Shown here: piece by piece, positions 5,919 through 6,847 of the stretch
Numbering within the stretch: the first letter of the stretch is position 1
Layout of the letters: each line of letters starts with the position of its first letter
Assembly: GCA_051010195.1 (NCBI GenBank)
Contig: JBPCVV010000255.1
Span: 1 to 6,847, forward strand
Source of the DNA: Anderseniella sp051010195
Lineage (GTDB): Bacteria > Pseudomonadota > Alphaproteobacteria > Rhizobiales > Aestuariivirgaceae
Length of the DNA: 6,847 bases
Direction of reading: 5' to 3'
Program-made: the position numbers and the translations under genes
The notes under the pieces: model-generated
Seen by the model: only the letters and a program-made list of their open reading frames with translations
Database searches by the model: none
What the model was told of the DNA's origin: nothing

Positions 5919-6380
5919 ATGACTGTTCCAATAGCTACAACCAGGATTGCAAACCTGCTGACCGAACTATCACAGGTCAACACCAGCAACAGCAAATCTT
6001 TGATGACAATCGGTGAGGTGTCAAAGAATCTGGACATGACACCTCGAACCATTCGGTTCTATGAGCAATCAGGCATCATTACGCCGCACAGAAGCGGCCG
6101 GTTCCGGCTGTTCAGCTACAAGGACATTTGCTCTTTGCGGTTGTCAAAGCAGTTGCGGTCACTGGGAATGGAGGTCAAGGACATCGCAGGCCTTATCCAG
6201 ACCGCTTCAGACGGAAGACATGACATTGATTTTAACGATCTTCTTCTGAAAACATTGAGTACCCGCCTCGAATCTCTTGGAGCAGAACTCCGCGCAGCCG
6301 AAGAGCGCTTCACCAGTTGCAAACAGGCGCTGAACGAACTGGCCGGCAACATCGCTGCAGAGAAGTGTTCCCGGCAGTAA
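5919..6380 (+). CDS. MerR-family transcriptional regulator
   Basis: A 153-residue protein. The MerR winged helix spans about residues 29-95: MTIGEVSKNLDMTPRTIRFY is the canonical helix-turn-helix, followed by a wing (SGRFRLFSYKDI) and SLGMEVKDIAGLI. A coiled-coil dimerisation helix (about 105-148) follows. The effector region is short; Cys134 and Cys150 are present but no recognised metal-binding array is visible, so the ligand is unknown. The start at 5919 has GGGGG eight bases upstream and gives a 28-residue N-terminal extension; the usual MerR start would be the internal ATG at 6003, which lacks a good ribosome site. It lies 82 bases after tfuA on the same strand, probably in the same transcript, and may sense the modified peptide or a related stress and adjust the locus. 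Confidence 0.88.
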   Translation: MTVPIATTRIANLLTELSQVNTSNSKSLMTIGEVSKNLDMTPRTIRFYEQSGIITPHRSGRFRLFSYKDICSLRLSKQLRSLGMEVKDIAGLIQTASDGRHDIDFNDLLLKTLSTRLESLGAELRAAEERFTSCKQALNELAGNIAAEKCSRQ

Positions 6381-6439
6381 ACCTGAAGCACTCAGCCAGA
6401 CCTGACGATCTGACCACAACCCGCTCTAGGGTCCGGACC
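6381..6439. other. Short gap between merR and the repeat element
   Basis: Fifty-nine bases after the merR stop. The only structure seen is the perfect palindrome at 6426-6443, which runs into the left end of the repeat element. No T-tract terminator for the operon is visible here. Confidence 0.4.
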
Positions 6440-6443
6440 CTAG
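6426..6443. repeat. 18-bp perfect palindrome CTAGGGTCCGGACCCTAG
   Basis: The sequence equals its own reverse complement over all 18 positions. Its right half shares CTAG with the outer end of the left terminal repeat of the neighbouring element, and its left half is another copy of the CTAGGGTC end. It could be a folded end structure of the element, or the scar of a second, nested copy. As RNA it would form a seven-pair stem with a CCGG loop, which might also end the merR transcript without a T-tract. Confidence 0.55.
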
Positions 6444-6494
6444 GGTCAGGCCCCATTAATCTTATACAATTCTGTTTGAAAGAAATCATTCGAA

Positions 6495-6552
6495 TGACGG
6501 TGAAAAAGCGCAAGGCAAGGCTTTGTGCCTTGTCGAGCATTTTTCGCCGTCA
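6495..6552. repeat. 58-bp imperfect hairpin inside the MITE-like element
   Basis: TGACGG pairs with CCGTCA, GAAAAA with TTTTTC (separated from the first block by a U-G wobble), and CAAGGCA with TGCCTTG around the loop AGGCTTTG, with a small irregular section in between. As RNA or single-stranded DNA it would be a stable stem, suggesting a structural role in mobility or a small structured RNA. Confidence 0.55.
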
Positions 6553-6568
6553 GGCGGGTGTTTTCCTT

Positions 6569-6590
6569 CAAACCCGAAGGGCGGGGTTTG
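6569..6590. repeat. Perfect 7-bp hairpin inside the MITE-like element
   Basis: CAAACCC (6569-6575) and GGGTTTG (6584-6590) flank the 8-base loop GAAGGGCG. TTTT follows directly on the plus strand (6591-6594), so it could act as a weak terminator for transcripts leaving merR. Confidence 0.45.
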
Positions 6591-6847
6591 TTTTGCCCCT
6601 GACCACGTTGAAAGGACTTGAAAACCGGACGGTTTCCTGCGCCCTTTCGCCTTGTCAGAGGCAAAGTATCCTCCCGCAGAATGGATAACATTAATGGGTC
6701 CTGACCCTAGTCAGACCGCAAAGCGCTGGCAATCGTTTCTGACCGGCAACATCCTTCACGATGCGGAAACCTGATATGCCGTTTCAGCAACACAGCCCGT
6801 CGCACGACGGTCTCGACTAACATGTGACTGATAGAGTAGCGTGGCGG

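Larger units (their letters stand above)
6440..6710. mobile_element. MITE-like element, 271 bp, 21-bp terminal inverted repeats
   Basis: The left end (6440-6460) begins CTAGGGTCAGGCCCCAT and the right end (6690-6710) is its reverse complement with one mismatch in 21 (C against A at the twelfth position). Both ends carry CTAG at the outer edge, which could be part of the repeat or a duplicated 4-bp target. There is no transposase-sized open frame inside. The interior is rich in dyads: a 58-bp imperfect hairpin (6495-6552) and a perfect seven-pair hairpin (6569-6590). This fits a non-autonomous transposable element. GGGTCAGG..CCC ends of this kind resemble those seen near Y1/RAYT-type transposases, but that link is recollection, not shown here. 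Confidence 0.65.

Noticed and set aside
3858..5930. YcaO and MerR both begin Met-Thr-Val-Pro, suggesting a duplicated start region
   Set aside because: Similarity ends after about 10 bases on either side and the proteins are unrelated.
6317..6688. Plus-strand frame of 123 codons across merR end and the repeat element
   Set aside because: It runs out of frame through the merR end and into the inverted-repeat element, with no ribosome site and low-quality composition.
6342..6775. CCGGCAACATC and AAACCTGA both present in the merR 3' end and again after the element, suggesting a flanking duplication
   Set aside because: The matching pieces are short and the distances between them differ, so chance is the simpler explanation.
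1..6847. CRISPR array, tRNA or rRNA genes
   Set aside because: No regularly spaced repeat-spacer pattern, cloverleaf-type fold or conserved rRNA sequence was seen on either strand.

Overview
The window looks like part of an alphaproteobacterial chromosome, probably of the Rhizobiales/Hyphomicrobiales type. This is inferred from the families present: a PilZ protein, a BTAD/TPR regulator ending in the 'EGLRxAGL' tail seen in many rhizobial cyclase-type TPR proteins, and a trifolitoxin-like YcaO/TfuA pair. Base composition is moderate (GC a little above half), with AT-rich intergenic stretches. No taxonomic marker such as rRNA is present, so the assignment is tentative.

Layout: (1) 1-966, minus strand: a PilZ-domain protein whose start is probably downstream of the longest ORF start. 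(2) 967-1366: a divergent, AT-rich regulatory region with an 18-bp near-palindrome and a perfect 9-bp inverted repeat over candidate back-to-back promoters. (3) 1367-3388, plus strand: a large regulator with an OmpR-type winged helix, a BTAD domain, a TolB-N-like domain and TPR repeats. (4) 3389-3857: a two-copy 11-bp-period direct repeat with a -10-like hexamer; a 59-codon gene with a strong Shine-Dalgarno that ends in cysteine; then two hairpins. (5) 3858-5836: ycaO and tfuA, overlapping by ATGA. (6) 5829-5915: a possible 28-codon ORF. (7) 5919-6380: a MerR-family regulator. (8) 6440-6710: a 271-bp element with near-perfect 21-bp terminal inverted repeats and no transposase gene, probably a MITE-like element. 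(9) 6711-6847: nothing recognisable.

Interpretation: the core (regulator, small peptide gene, ycaO, tfuA, merR) has the layout of a compact RiPP (ribosomally synthesised, post-translationally modified peptide) pathway. YcaO is an ATP-dependent backbone-amide-activating enzyme and TfuA its partner. TfuA-partnered YcaOs are known from trifolitoxin production and from thioamide formation in thioviridamide-type peptides and methyl-coenzyme M reductase. The 59-aa peptide with a C-terminal Gly-Arg-Val-Ser-Cys is the best substrate candidate. The SARP-like BTAD regulator could act on the direct repeats in front of the peptide gene. No transporter, protease, dehydrogenase or immunity gene is visible, so the pathway is either minimal, completed elsewhere, or does something other than make an exported antibiotic. 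The product chemistry, the substrate assignment and the operator are inferences; the YcaO and TfuA family assignments are firm.
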